A stretch of 64,000 bases of DNA from NCBI RefSeq assembly GCF_026151205.1, contig NC_087082.1, forward strand, positions 9,122,901-9,186,900. The letters run 5' to 3'. Within the stretch, counting starts at the first letter, position 1, and the number at the start of each line of letters is the position of its first letter. Of this stretch, positions 58,601 to 64,000 are shown in pieces. The position numbers and the translations under genes were made by a program. The notes under the pieces were generated by a model. That model did not search any database, was not told where the DNA came from, and was given only the letters and a program-made list of their open reading frames with translations. This stretch comes from Bolinopsis microptera. Taxonomy: Eukaryota; Ctenophora; Tentaculata; Lobata; Bolinopsidae.

Positions 58601-61600
58601 CCTGCCCTATGTTAACTGATGTTAACAAGCAAAGATTCAACAACTTTTAAAGCAACGTATTGCTTTTCAGGAAGATTATGGAAACTTAGAAATGATTGAT
58701 CAATGCAAGTTTGGATAACATAATATCTAACTTTCATATATTTTCATAATTCCCATCAAATACAATATTATCAAACACTGATCGTGATATCATATGATCT
58801 GTAGCATTTGTAATAATTACTTAAATTTGAAAACAAATTCTGCAATTTAAAAACTTCGATAAATACTTCGATGGAATCATCGGTTAAATCCATCATAATT
58901 TCTGATTCCGCCCTCAATCCTCATGTGATTTCTGAATTTCAGGCAATTGGTTTATCAATAAATCTTTACATGATTGTTTGGGGCAAATCGCAATCTGTCT
59001 TTCAATTCAAGAGATTCGTTTGGAAAGTATCCAAAACTAACAATAATCTTCTCCAGCTGTAAGAGTCTGACTGAAACAGATGACCAATACCGCCCTCCAC
59101 TCCCCTGTTCACAACCTCCTCGCCTCCCCACCTCCCAACCTCCTCCCCTCGCAGAACCAAACCGTCCTCCTCCTCAAGAACCAAACCGCGCTCCACCTAA
59201 ACCCCCTAAGATAGGAGACCCTCCAGCGCAGCGTGGCATGCAGATTAAACCTGTAGCGCACGTCTCCCCGGTTATGCAGATAGCGAACGTGTCACCGGTT
59301 ACCCAGATAGCGGCAGCTCAGCAGGTTGCGCCGGTAGTACGTGTTGGGGGCAGCGCACGGAGTTCGGGGAGCTCGACTCCAGGAAGTGCGGGGTCTACTT
59401 CAACTCTGGGGACTATTGGGCCTTCCTCTGCGGCCAATTCTCCTTCTCTCACTCCTCTTGCTCACCAGGTTCGTGCTAAATCTCAACATTGGTTTTCTTT
59501 AAATACTGTTATTTCTTTATTGCTCCTATTTTATAAAGCAGTGCGATTATTGTTTCTTGAGCTATCTCCACCCCCTTAATGGAACATATTTAACATTCTT
59601 GACACATACTATCCAAATGTTATAATTATGTTTACAACTGACATTCCCTCAAGGTATGCGGTTTAATGACACCATCCCCCCCTACATTCTACTCACCCTC
59701 CACCCTCGCCAAACTGCCCACCACCACAGTGGAGAGAGCTGAACCTGTCTCTCCCTCCGACATGATGCAGCGGACCCAGTCCTATACTCCTTACCCTCAC
59801 CATCTTTCTAAACCACCGGTTAGATTAACATCCAAACTATGCTGAATCAAAATAATAATCGTTCTCAGATCAAATACGATATTATAACATTTGATAGTCA
59901 CATCTGTAGTGATATATATATATATAAAATATGAAAACAAACCATGCATATTACCATTTTTAAACTTATCGCTACCACAACAAGATCTTTAATATTTTAT
60001 TCCATCATATCCATGAGTTGTGATCGTGCCCTCACGTGTTTCCCAATTCAAAACAATTTATTTATAACTTTAATAATTGCTGTATTTATCATGTGACACA
60101 ATAAGAATGACCGTCTTTAAACATGCCATTTCCATCGTCTTTTCCCGGCAATTGGTTCATCTACAATCAGACTTTAATTGTAAATCAATCGTCTGCAGTT
60201 TGCGAGATGATTTACCCTCATCGGCTAACAAAACCGCCGGTAGGATTTACTTTGTTTTTTACATGACGTCAAGGATTAGGTTTTGAGTTTTAGGTGCTTA
60301 CTCCTTGCAATAAATTCTACATCTTTTCCGTTTACTTTGCTGTAAACGATACCTCAAATCGAATATAGGGTTTCCCTGAACAGTGAACACACAATGAAAT
60401 CACATTACCTTACTCCTTAAACTTTCTCTGGAAACGAGATTATACACATGATTATGTCATGTTTAAAGTCATTGTAGTTTCGTATGCTACTTTTGCTGAG
60501 CGCGTGTCATGTGTAAGGTCCGTTAGTTTAGGATATTAAACTGACGTTGTAATTACACAGTTAACATATTAAGTTATAATTAAGCTAAAAGTGGACAGGT
60601 TGGTGGGAACCAGGTGTATCTTTAGTCTATTAGTTATAATTAGTTATAATATTATGTACTAACCTGTGCAGTATAAATTATAATGCATAAAAACTATGTA
60701 TTTGTTGAATAATTACTGACGAGTAAATACTTAGGTTTTCCTGAGTCTCAGATTTGGTAAATTAATGAAAAGTATATAGAAAGAACTGCTTAAAGTTAGA
60801 AAGTATATTATATTTAATATAATAATATAATTTAATGGCAATATTGTAACAATCCCTGTGAATTTCTGAGAGAGTAGATTAATTAGTTCTATGAACTTCT
60901 CACAGATAATATTATCAGTCTCTACCAACTTGAGCTTGAGATAATTGTTTGTTGAGCAGCTTGTGGGGGAACAGAACTTGATTTAATATTTAAATCCTAA
61001 CCTCTGTTCCAATATGTGTTTTCAAGAGAACCTATTAATGCACGTTGAATACCTCAACTCTAAATTAAATACGCCAAACCTACATTTTTCTGTACTTTGA
61101 AAGTTGTGTCTAAGGAAAACGAGACAACAAGAATTGCGCCCGTTGTTTCGTTTTGGCGGACGCTAGATTTCCGTTCACTATAACTATAAATATAAGCTCC
61201 AATCAGCTCACTTCATAATAATAATATTGATACACGTCAGTACACTATACTACGCATGCCAAGTACAAATCGGGCTTGGCCCGTTTATAAACCCCTCCGG
61301 GATAGAATAAGATTCTGATAATCCCGGCTCCCGCTAAATAGATTCTGATAATCCCGGCTCCCGCTGTTAGTTTTTTCCCGCTGAATAAATAACCCCGGCA
61401 CAGCTTTTATAATCCCGCCCCGCTAATTTGGCTCAACAAGATTTGTTTTGTTTTGATATTCCATGAGAATCTCAACCGCGTACTGTCACGTGTTTTGATG
61501 ACGTGTATCACGTGACTAACTACTACGACGCGCATTGGTAAAAAATGTCACGTGACCTATGGCTTAACGTAAGAACTATAAATACACTCGATCTACGTAT

Positions 61601-62589
61601 CGGTCTAATTGCAGGCGCTGGCAAAACTCCAGCACACTACATTACTTAAACTCTTACATTAATTGGACCAGTTCCAAAACTTGTCTCGACGGTTACATTT
61701 GATTTTGTCCGGTTCGGTTAATTTTGTCGAGTTTGATATAAGCCATGTATTATAGTCGTCTACTTTGATGAACTTCATGACACGATATCATTATTAGCTT
61801 TTATCGCTTGCCAGGCTTAACTCGACGCCCCTTATCGATATTCATATTCATTCAACGTTCTGACTGAGGAATAGTGTTTAGATATAACGCCAATTTCAAA
61901 AGTCATAGTACCTTAGTTGTATTTATTTGGAAGTCCCCAATTCCATTTCATATTTTCCATAATGATCTCATATAGCTAGAATTAAGAGTAAAATGTCAAA
62001 TTTGTTGGTCCTAGCACTAACCCGGAGGGGTTTATAACACATAACACCGGCACGCTTAAGTTATATTAAAATAACCCCTCGTGCTAAAGCACGTCGGGGT
62101 TATTTTCATAATAATCCCTCGTGCTTCGCACTCGAAATTATTATAAATTTTTCCCGCGCGTCGCGGGAAAAATTGAAATATAATCCCTGCGCATGCCGGG
62201 GTTATGTGTGTTATAACCTAATACTATACATTACACCGTTATATACATTGAAACACAGTCGCGCCGCGCATTCATTGACCACAGGCTATCTATACATCAC
62301 ATCTCCGCAAGCAATCCTCGCGCGCTGCACTGCACGCTGGTTGTCATGGTAACGGACGGAAGGACAGATGACAACATATTCAGACCTGCCTACCGCTATC
62401 TCCAAAATCCACGTTTTTCTGCAAAAACGTCCATTCGTAACCTTTCACTATTGCCTTTTTTCAAAAGGGCGAACGGAAAAAATTAAGACTTGTACGATAA
62501 AAAGTGATAAGCTTTATCAATTAAATACCACTCAGCCCTCTTCGAATACCCTGGCAGTCACCCCCCAGAAATTGGCAGGGAAACCCTAG
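35022..62589 (+). CDS. SH3-domain docking protein, CAS (BCAR1/NEDD9/EFS)-like, 14 coding exons
   Basis: Coding exons: 35107-35238, 35391-35555, 35807-36147, 36337-36467, 36584-36720, 37529-37615, 38516-38648, 41120-41329, 46221-46312, 56947-57170, 57891-58094, 59057-59468, 59654-59818, 62536-62589. All are GT-AG and in phase; total 828 residues. Residues 1-61 are an SH3 domain spanning exons 1-2 (ALALYNNEAEDSDELSF, DGWHLCQ, KGVAPSNYLQIL), closest in look to CAS-family SH3s. Then come tyrosine motifs typical of SH2 docking: YDSP, IYMNT, YMDM, YSEI, YDEVP, IYMVPP, YFNPP, YAEI, YVEV, YTEVP. A Ser/Lys-rich middle precedes a Pro-rich C-terminal third (PPPQEPNRAPPKPPK). CAS proteins link integrin/FAK/Src to Crk; that role is inferred. 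No CAS C-terminal helical domain is seen. The last short exon (PSSNTLAVTPQKLAGKP, stop) is the least certain; AATAAA at 63290-63295. Confidence 0.8.
37738..38400. repeat. Dispersed repeat, two partial copies in an intron
   Basis: The block around 37745-37830 (actgggtatttgttgagtaa, then tatcacagttatcag, and gccgtcaattgggtttgctaactttaattgcaggycgggtgtcattg) recurs at 38265-38390. The part at 37995-38200 (agaaagaactgctctcaaag ... gagcttgagatagttgtttg) recurs at 60780-60985. A family of at least three copies sits in introns of the SH3 gene. Confidence 0.8.
39037..39171. repeat. 44-bp tandem repeat, three copies
   Basis: Units starting agttttcactcactaatata at 39037, 39081 and 39125, differing at one base. 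Intronic. Confidence 0.95.
40112..40218. repeat. 27-bp tandem repeat, four copies
   Basis: Units of 'gcagtagcactgtatagttt atacaat' type at 40110-40218, intronic, with small differences in the last copy. Further 'agtaaagtayaatagta' pieces follow at 40295-40340. Confidence 0.9.
41700..42539 (-). CDS. Secreted protein of unknown family, nested in an intron of the SH3 gene
   Basis: A 279-residue single-exon frame opposite to the host gene. MNVATLTLLTVLLWGLLGVVK is a signal peptide. The mature chain has only one Cys, many Trp/Gly and Asp, and the segments WHLAMNLNPSDGHMMSY, LVWRHPVSYIAIVRHHAG, NWIYTNNGHRVVMTGGHL and GRGSFGNYAIFVSE. It ends PWFDWHGGDM. The mixed beta-strand look suggests an extracellular sandwich or fibrinogen-like binding domain, but I recognise no family. 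AATAAA on its strand at 41496-41501, ~200 bp past the stop. TATA-like or other promoter elements are not evident. Confidence 0.7.
   Translation of the reverse strand: MNVATLTLLTVLLWGLLGVVKTRTIERAEKMEPRTTWHLAMNLNPSDGHMMSYTVGWTDDVFIGTHAEALTNDYLNRLVWRHPVSYIAIVRHHAGEVDAVKVFRFKESDRSMLSRFNATDPGREVVTEGGPLQVSVSNHAQNMDEDTIFSVGGDLAFNWIYTNNGHRVVMTGGHLSTVDSNDDKTRGLGNDLQCNPKTGVSIKKWASEVLNIASGYFYLLGTDFGAGWKELGRSGRGSFGNYAIFVSEEANSFPGPGYKLGLTVEAESKPWFDWHGGDM
43245..43440. repeat. Diverged 100-bp tandem duplication
   Basis: ggaaataaagtc and the ~80 bp after it (tccagaactcattgtagctactataagt) occur at 43281 and again at 43381, with about 15% differences. The overlapping minus-strand frame is a by-product. Confidence 0.75.
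43569..44674 (+). pseudogene. Divergent class-A-like 7TM receptor with a frameshift in TM3
   Basis: ATG at 43569. The first frame (to 43934) has an N-terminus with potential N-glycosylation sites, TM1 (STALYIIIQNSVIIYDY) and TM2 (FFILIGAVDIGSA). The frame changes by one base between about 43880 and 43907. The second frame (open through 44674) has TM3 end FCVLVLTVVKTINIMRPF, TM4 (LLKIVLFIYPSILLVLCII), TM5 (VVALVQFGLPCLIVLVCMV), TM6 (LTMFLISLLYLSSVSLYYI) and TM7 (PLMNAALFPTILILRK, in place of NPxxY). VKT stands where DRY is usual. Either a recent pseudogene or a sequence error. Nested, same strand, in the intron 41330-46220 of the SH3 gene. Confidence 0.7.
44675..46220. other. Intronic region with diverged duplications
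   Basis: No gene. Two ~190-bp-spaced duplications are visible: gatgaacaat plus tttgattaagatgat near 44900-44960 and 45088-45135; and acgcaacctatcaacaat with flanking text at 45680-45760 and 45855-45930. Both are old. Confidence 0.5.
46581..46620. repeat. C40 homopolymer
   Basis: Forty consecutive C. The proline run it encodes in the plus frame at 46517-46813 is an artefact. No arm of the foldback element flanks it, so it is not a solo end of that element. It lies 270 bp past an SH3-gene exon. Confidence 0.95.
47506..47593. repeat. 12-bp minisatellite carrying seven CACGTG boxes
   Basis: Seven head-to-tail copies of 'caccacgtgtta'. Each unit holds the palindromic E-box CACGTG, so the array is a dense cluster of potential bHLH (Myc/USF/MITF-type) sites in an intron of the SH3 gene, 140 bp from the poly(A) end of the intact LINE. 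Confidence 0.9.
47969..51901 (-). CDS. LINE ORF2: APE endonuclease, reverse transcriptase, RNase H, CCHC
   Basis: About 1,310 codons without a break. The first residue given is TTG, and no in-frame ATG occurs before the middle of the endonuclease (SYMDING), so translation must come from ORF1 by frameshift or reinitiation. N-terminal Asn/Lys-rich linker (1-60). APE endonuclease ~75-300 with LATEPYS, IIGSDTNSHHTLWG and SDHRYI. RT ~530-800 with RQFGFKKGCSTEAAL, GVFLDIEGAFDNV, GCPQGGILSPFLWNL and catalytic FADD. RNase H from ~1020: D in CYTDGSR, E in YQTEL, D in IIWSDSL, and AHIGLWGNEKADELAK. C-terminal CPKCGDGEETVSHFLGQC zinc knuckle. All catalytic residues are present. Confidence 0.95.
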   Translation of the reverse strand: MHDGGVSVASTTVPQTNNIPPNNTTHSNTNINTQQNNNNNNTNNNKNKNKKRHNKTQRGRLCQKTTHKNGKNCLDSYSITQINLKRKFNAWKTLLANIHGRKNPVILATEPYSNNKNIIPPINKDLSNFYYKIGDKRPRAAIVLHKNLTAKCWELTQFTTPDQVAVKIQLSSTELILAASYMDINGPVPPQETSPLAKYANDNNIPLIIGSDTNSHHTLWGNKTCNTRGEELLDFLSSLGLSCANKGSSPTFLNSRGHNSIIDLTITNQLGGDLISNWHVSDLYSNSDHRYIMFDITTGPKKEPKQIRLVKNTDWDRFDEILSNNPNLNNTQINTTTEIDHNIDIINTALKEAFEEACPITYISSSVRKPPWLTREVEEAQRGIRQKLITARKKKTDALWLALRESNKQYNRLISNSQRNAWRTFCQETESVKESGRMNKILKSCNDNKHTLEAVYKPNGDITKNAEETLEVMTQTHFKDSVTDPPVPPPGPLPITTTLLNTIYSPDRIEEALKSFDPLKAAGPDTLKPIIIQKAWTHIKDITRTIMTKNHETQHIPTLWKESLGIFLPKPGKTDYNQPKSFRTITLSPVMLKLQEKVILWHMQHDLNIAKDINKRQFGFKKGCSTEAALHKVTHTIERRIAKKGYVLGVFLDIEGAFDNVSFKAISDAIKTTKVDPATAQWIINMVTNRFITLNHKDKSKRVRIRRGCPQGGILSPFLWNLVVDDLLAYTARDIPGYLQAFADDLLSLAEGNDLDIIWNRTRKTINTIEKWCQTKDLSISALKTQIVMFTWNKKWTLRPVVVGNTTIGLSKSAKFLGVTLDSKLNFNEHITNTTKKATASLMQCRRAVGPTWGMSPKTCKWMYTAVIRPILSYCCSIWIRATQTDTNARKFKRVQALALRMMSGAMPSTPFIALNHLTNTPDIILFLRGEAAKGTARLQAYGSLTLETIAPRKGTITTHTTINKQFMVDLNIPPKAERDLSIPTMMLERRFTVTTPGADNIEYRGSLQNTIDNIPSETITCYTDGSRTDSGSGAGYIITTDNNNTTLDERSFKLPDYCTVYQTELTAIIEACKYLSTYTNTHIIIWSDSLSSIQAISSPSTRSRTTRDCYDTLNTLGSTNTLEIRWIAAHIGLWGNEKADELAKNGTTSESTLNCPIPQSYIKRLINDKVTKLNQESWITNGPRHTKLTLGHKNINIIKNLNTTLSNNRQNYRTAVHLITGHCGLNKHLHTIHKSDTSACPKCGDGEETVSHFLGQCPAIAQIRGQYFRDYYLSVNDIFDNQHISTIVNFTNHTKRLVVPEELDQTGVT
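51895..51915 (-). promoter_or_regulatory. Candidate +1 programmed frameshift site at ORF1 stop
   Basis: The ORF1 end reads AGG TCC TAG G on the minus strand; slipping one base forward at TCC-TAG gives AGG ACC TTG in the ORF2 frame. This is the layout of the antizyme shift site (UCC UGA U). The site lies in a perfect 14-bp palindrome AGGTCCTAGGACCT (51901-51914). Function is inferred. Confidence 0.4.
51906..53213 (-). CDS. LINE ORF1 (Gag-like nucleic-acid-binding protein)
   Basis: 435 residues from ATG 53213 with a short 5' UTR (74 bp). The N-terminal half is polar, Ser/Glu-rich and disordered, with a basic patch (EKRRRKQKSKSERQKE) near residue 215. The C-terminal half (250-435) is folded-looking: PLLTLIVTKAEALSDACDHI, LKITLLQPTIDGARI, IAETLRREGWNVTETDVW, RLWVDVSPQGEEYLMKTGHL. 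No CCHC knuckle or RRM is certain. It ends RNRTFRRNRS, TAG, and the next frame opens at once (see the frameshift finding). Confidence 0.85.
   Translation of the reverse strand: MSNSGETQQIDNITETAESESISSTTTNELLRLEVLEDSTSVCPSNNSDDLLKSPQIDNSNIRRKSYISENSTSTDHTIRQQLKYSNIKGDAVEDLRRRNRELHRQRRNSGRDSVASGNRGLHDQDLFEDESDVPAVSLSSPAEATAAPSEVSPMEVTDAKAPAVESKPESMPIQDNTGSGSSGMDKTRKPEQPETSTAILPVQKSGAEKRRRKQKSKSERQKETDTSDCETEAVKLTDPDEVFRKGDPLLTLIVTKAEALSDACDHITRLLFVVSQPLKITLLQPTIDGARIEVEDKPSAITIAETLRREGWNVTETDVWNRYQFPVPFQLSGLEHAADGLDPVTLVRGLISRNVHYGLPLDSIRYVSHAWETVKVEAAEGGTAAARRRMRLWVDVSPQGEEYLMKTGHLLCTLTAAVRLREAPRNRTFRRNRS
53298..54418. other. Intronic spacer between the two LINE copies
   Basis: No gene. A short 'gtcacaca(t/c)tttgtcacac' duplication near 53505-53540 and an 'aatatgtgaataatatgtga' run near 54290-54360 are the only structures noticed. 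Confidence 0.4.
54405..54881 (+). pseudogene. C-terminal fragment of LINE ORF2
   Basis: From about residue 9 it is YIKRLINDKVTKLNQESW..., through the CPKCGDGEETVSHFLGQC knuckle to ELDQTGVT and stop, differing from ORF2 at only a few positions (e.g. WITDG for WITNG). The first residues before the 54431 border are host DNA. Confidence 0.9.
54431..55123 (+). mobile_element. 5'-truncated copy of the intact LINE, with TSD
   Basis: Matches the last ~690 bp of the 47.7-53.3-kb LINE almost base for base, in the opposite orientation. The 12-bp target duplication AAGACTTACCAT flanks it (54419-54430 and 55124-55135). The 3' end is an A-rich tail with G interruptions (55102-55123). Typical product of incomplete reverse transcription. 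Confidence 0.95.
55136..56946. other. Intronic region, nothing recognised
   Basis: AT-rich, no frame longer than background, no repeat noticed. Ends in the acceptor of the SH3-gene exon at 56947. Confidence 0.4.
58203..58233. repeat. AG microsatellite
   Basis: About 15 GA dinucleotides with one imperfection (agagata), intronic, just after the exon ending at 58094. Confidence 0.9.
60683..60985. repeat. Third copy of the intronic dispersed repeat
   Basis: gcataaaaactatgtatttg... and agaaagaactgcttaaagtt ... accaacttgagcttgagata ... agcttgtggggg match 37738-38215 with ~10% differences and an internal deletion. Same orientation as the first copy. Confidence 0.8.
61280..62215. mobile_element. 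Hairpin-rich MITE-like element with 'aacccctccggg' inverted ends
   Basis: Inverted ends: ttataaacccctccggg at about 61285-61301 and its complement cccggaggggtttataa at 62021-62037. A 28-bp tandem duplication (gattctgataatcccggctcccgct) is near the left end. Past the right end are three strong hairpins in a row: aataacccc..cggggttatt (62071-62106), a second around aataatccctcg..cgaaattatt (62111-62142), and atttttcccgcg..cgcgggaaaaatt (62146-62175). No coding capacity. The remaining text of 59819-62535 holds no gene I can support. Confidence 0.6.
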
Positions 62590-64000
62590 CTAGAAGGATG
62601 TTGACAGCACCAACTAGGTATTTACTAATGGTGTGGTTGCTCTTAAACCGTGTGCACGTTACTACGCGCCCTGTTCACACCCCACACGCATTCTCAACAC
62701 CTTTAGTAACGTCTTTACCCTAGAGACTTGGACTGTTCTTGTACATAACTCAACCATTGTACCTCTGTTATTGTGGTCCAGTGTTATAGACACTGATCTG
62801 TGCTTATTGTCCTGATCAGTTATTGGACTTTACTAATACCTAGAATGCAGCCACCACTAGAGCCCTGAACTTTACTAGTGTAAAGAATGCAGTCACCTAG
62901 CTATTTATCGTGGATCAGTTCTGGTGGAATAGTTCAGGTTTACATGGCATGACTGTAGTTATTGCCCTGATGAAGTGACGACATGTATCCCCCGCCCACT
63001 ACTCCTTACAGTTACATTGTGTCCTAAATGTAGACAAAGTTCATTGTGTTTCTATATATATATATAATATATATACCTTAGATATACTATGTGTTTCTAT
63101 GTCTTCAGCCAATTGCCAATTTGAAAACTGTACAAGTTTTGATATATATGTATTTAAAGTTACTTCTAAAAATACCTTCTAGATAGAATTTCTAGTTTAC
63201 TGAGAACGGTGTGGAGTCATTCTCTAATTTTGGATGTTTTTCCGTTAAGTTTTATACAGGATTAAGTTTTACGTACTAGCGCCCTGAAAAATAAACAGTA
63301 TTATGTAATATGTATACTGTGTAGTATAGTGTGAATACTCTTATGGGATATTAAACATTAAACAAGGTTTGTAGTACGTTTACGTAGACAGTAGCTGCGT
63401 TTTAACAGTAACCGGCATATTTACTAAACAAAAGTGTTCAGTTACCAAAAACAGGTATACAAATTCTGGTGTATTTGGAATTATTGTGCATCATGTGACT
63501 GTATTTACTTAAAGTGACTGTATTTACTAAAAGTGACTGTATTTACTAAAAGTACTCACGCTGTTCTGTTTCTGTTGCTAAGTACCGGACATCACTTTTA
63601 ACATGTACTAAAATACTCTAGATGACATAAAACAGTAAACACTTACAAATACCCCCAAGAGAACGCGCCATAATATGAGTTCATTACTCACACAAAAATA
63701 TCATTTAATACTCGACTAGTCGTCAGGTATTAATACATCAAATCAATTAGGACACTGTCCCGTTTGTTGAAGCCTCTAGGGGACACAGCAATGTTCGAGC
63801 CTGGCTGGCACATTATCCTCATTAATATGCCCATGTTTTATGATGTCAGGTATGTTGGAGCATATTTGTGGGTGTTGAATTTCACTCAACAGGATTCAGC
63901 TCACTTATCTGACACTTCTTAATTTTAAAAGTTTTGTACTGGAACTTGGAAGTACCGAGCACTGGGATTTTGGCATACAAACGCGTGGAACTGCATCCTG
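62590..64000. other. Probable 3' UTR and intergenic region
   Basis: Follows the proposed last codon of the SH3 gene. AATAAA at 63290-63295 would give a ~700-bp 3' UTR. A TA run lies at 63053-63073, and three copies of 'gtgactgtatttacta' at 63498-63550. No coding frame is convincing. Confidence 0.4.

Noticed and set aside
59002..59196. Minus frame of Gly/Glu-rich composition
   Set aside because: Antisense of the proline-rich exon of the SH3 gene.
62368..62535. Upstream part of the 73-residue frame MTTYSDLPTAIS...
   Set aside because: Only the last 18 codons, after the ccactcag acceptor, join in phase to the SH3 gene; the earlier part shows no support.

Overview
The window is a piece of a metazoan nuclear genome, most likely an invertebrate or early-branching animal. 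It is AT-rich, has GT-AG introns of about 100 bp to over 10 kb, genes nested in introns, animal-specific families (TMEM63 channel, CAS-like SH3 docking protein, 7TM receptor) and many retroelements. There are no operons, ribosome binding sites, CRISPR arrays or recognisable tRNA/rRNA genes. I cannot name the species from sequence alone.

Layout. 1-4.2 kb: a large open frame joining a PIN/FEN-like nuclease fold to a C-terminal tesmin/TSO1 CXC domain, with its 5' part probably outside the window. 4.3-8.7 kb: a 150-bp tandem repeat, then a 5'-truncated, frameshifted Ty3/gypsy-type LTR retrotransposon. 9.0-10.4 kb: a secreted protein made of three near-identical 142-residue beta-sandwich-like units. 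11.0-20.4 kb (minus): an 18-exon TMEM63/OSCA-type channel gene that I assembled by phase-matched splice sites. One of its introns holds a 22-copy minisatellite and a nested gene for a small Cys-rich secreted protein. 20.8-22.8 kb: a giant foldback element ending in pure G and pure C tracts. 23.7-29.6 kb: a dead LINE whose ORF1 has PHD, AlkB-like and SGNH-hydrolase domains, interrupted by two cut-and-paste MITEs whose removal repairs the reverse-transcriptase frame. 29.6-32.2 kb: Penelope-like GIY-YIG remnant and LINE tails.

35.1-62.6 kb (plus): a 14-exon gene for an ~828-residue SH3 docking protein resembling CAS (BCAR1/NEDD9), rich in tyrosine SH2-docking motifs and proline runs but with no visible CAS C-terminal domain. 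Its introns contain a nested secreted-protein gene (minus), a nested frameshifted 7TM receptor (plus), and a full-length, apparently intact I-type LINE with RNase H (47.7-53.3 kb, minus) together with a recent 5'-truncated sister copy (54.4-55.1 kb), both with target-site duplications.

Most notable: the possible antizyme-like +1 frameshift at a stop codon inside a 14-bp palindrome between ORF1 and ORF2 of the intact LINE; the minisatellite that has multiplied a real 3' splice site 22 times; the PHD-AlkB-SGNH ORF1; and the foldback element with homopolymer ends. All exon models are inferred by eye from splice consensus, phase and family resemblance; no transcripts or searches were available.
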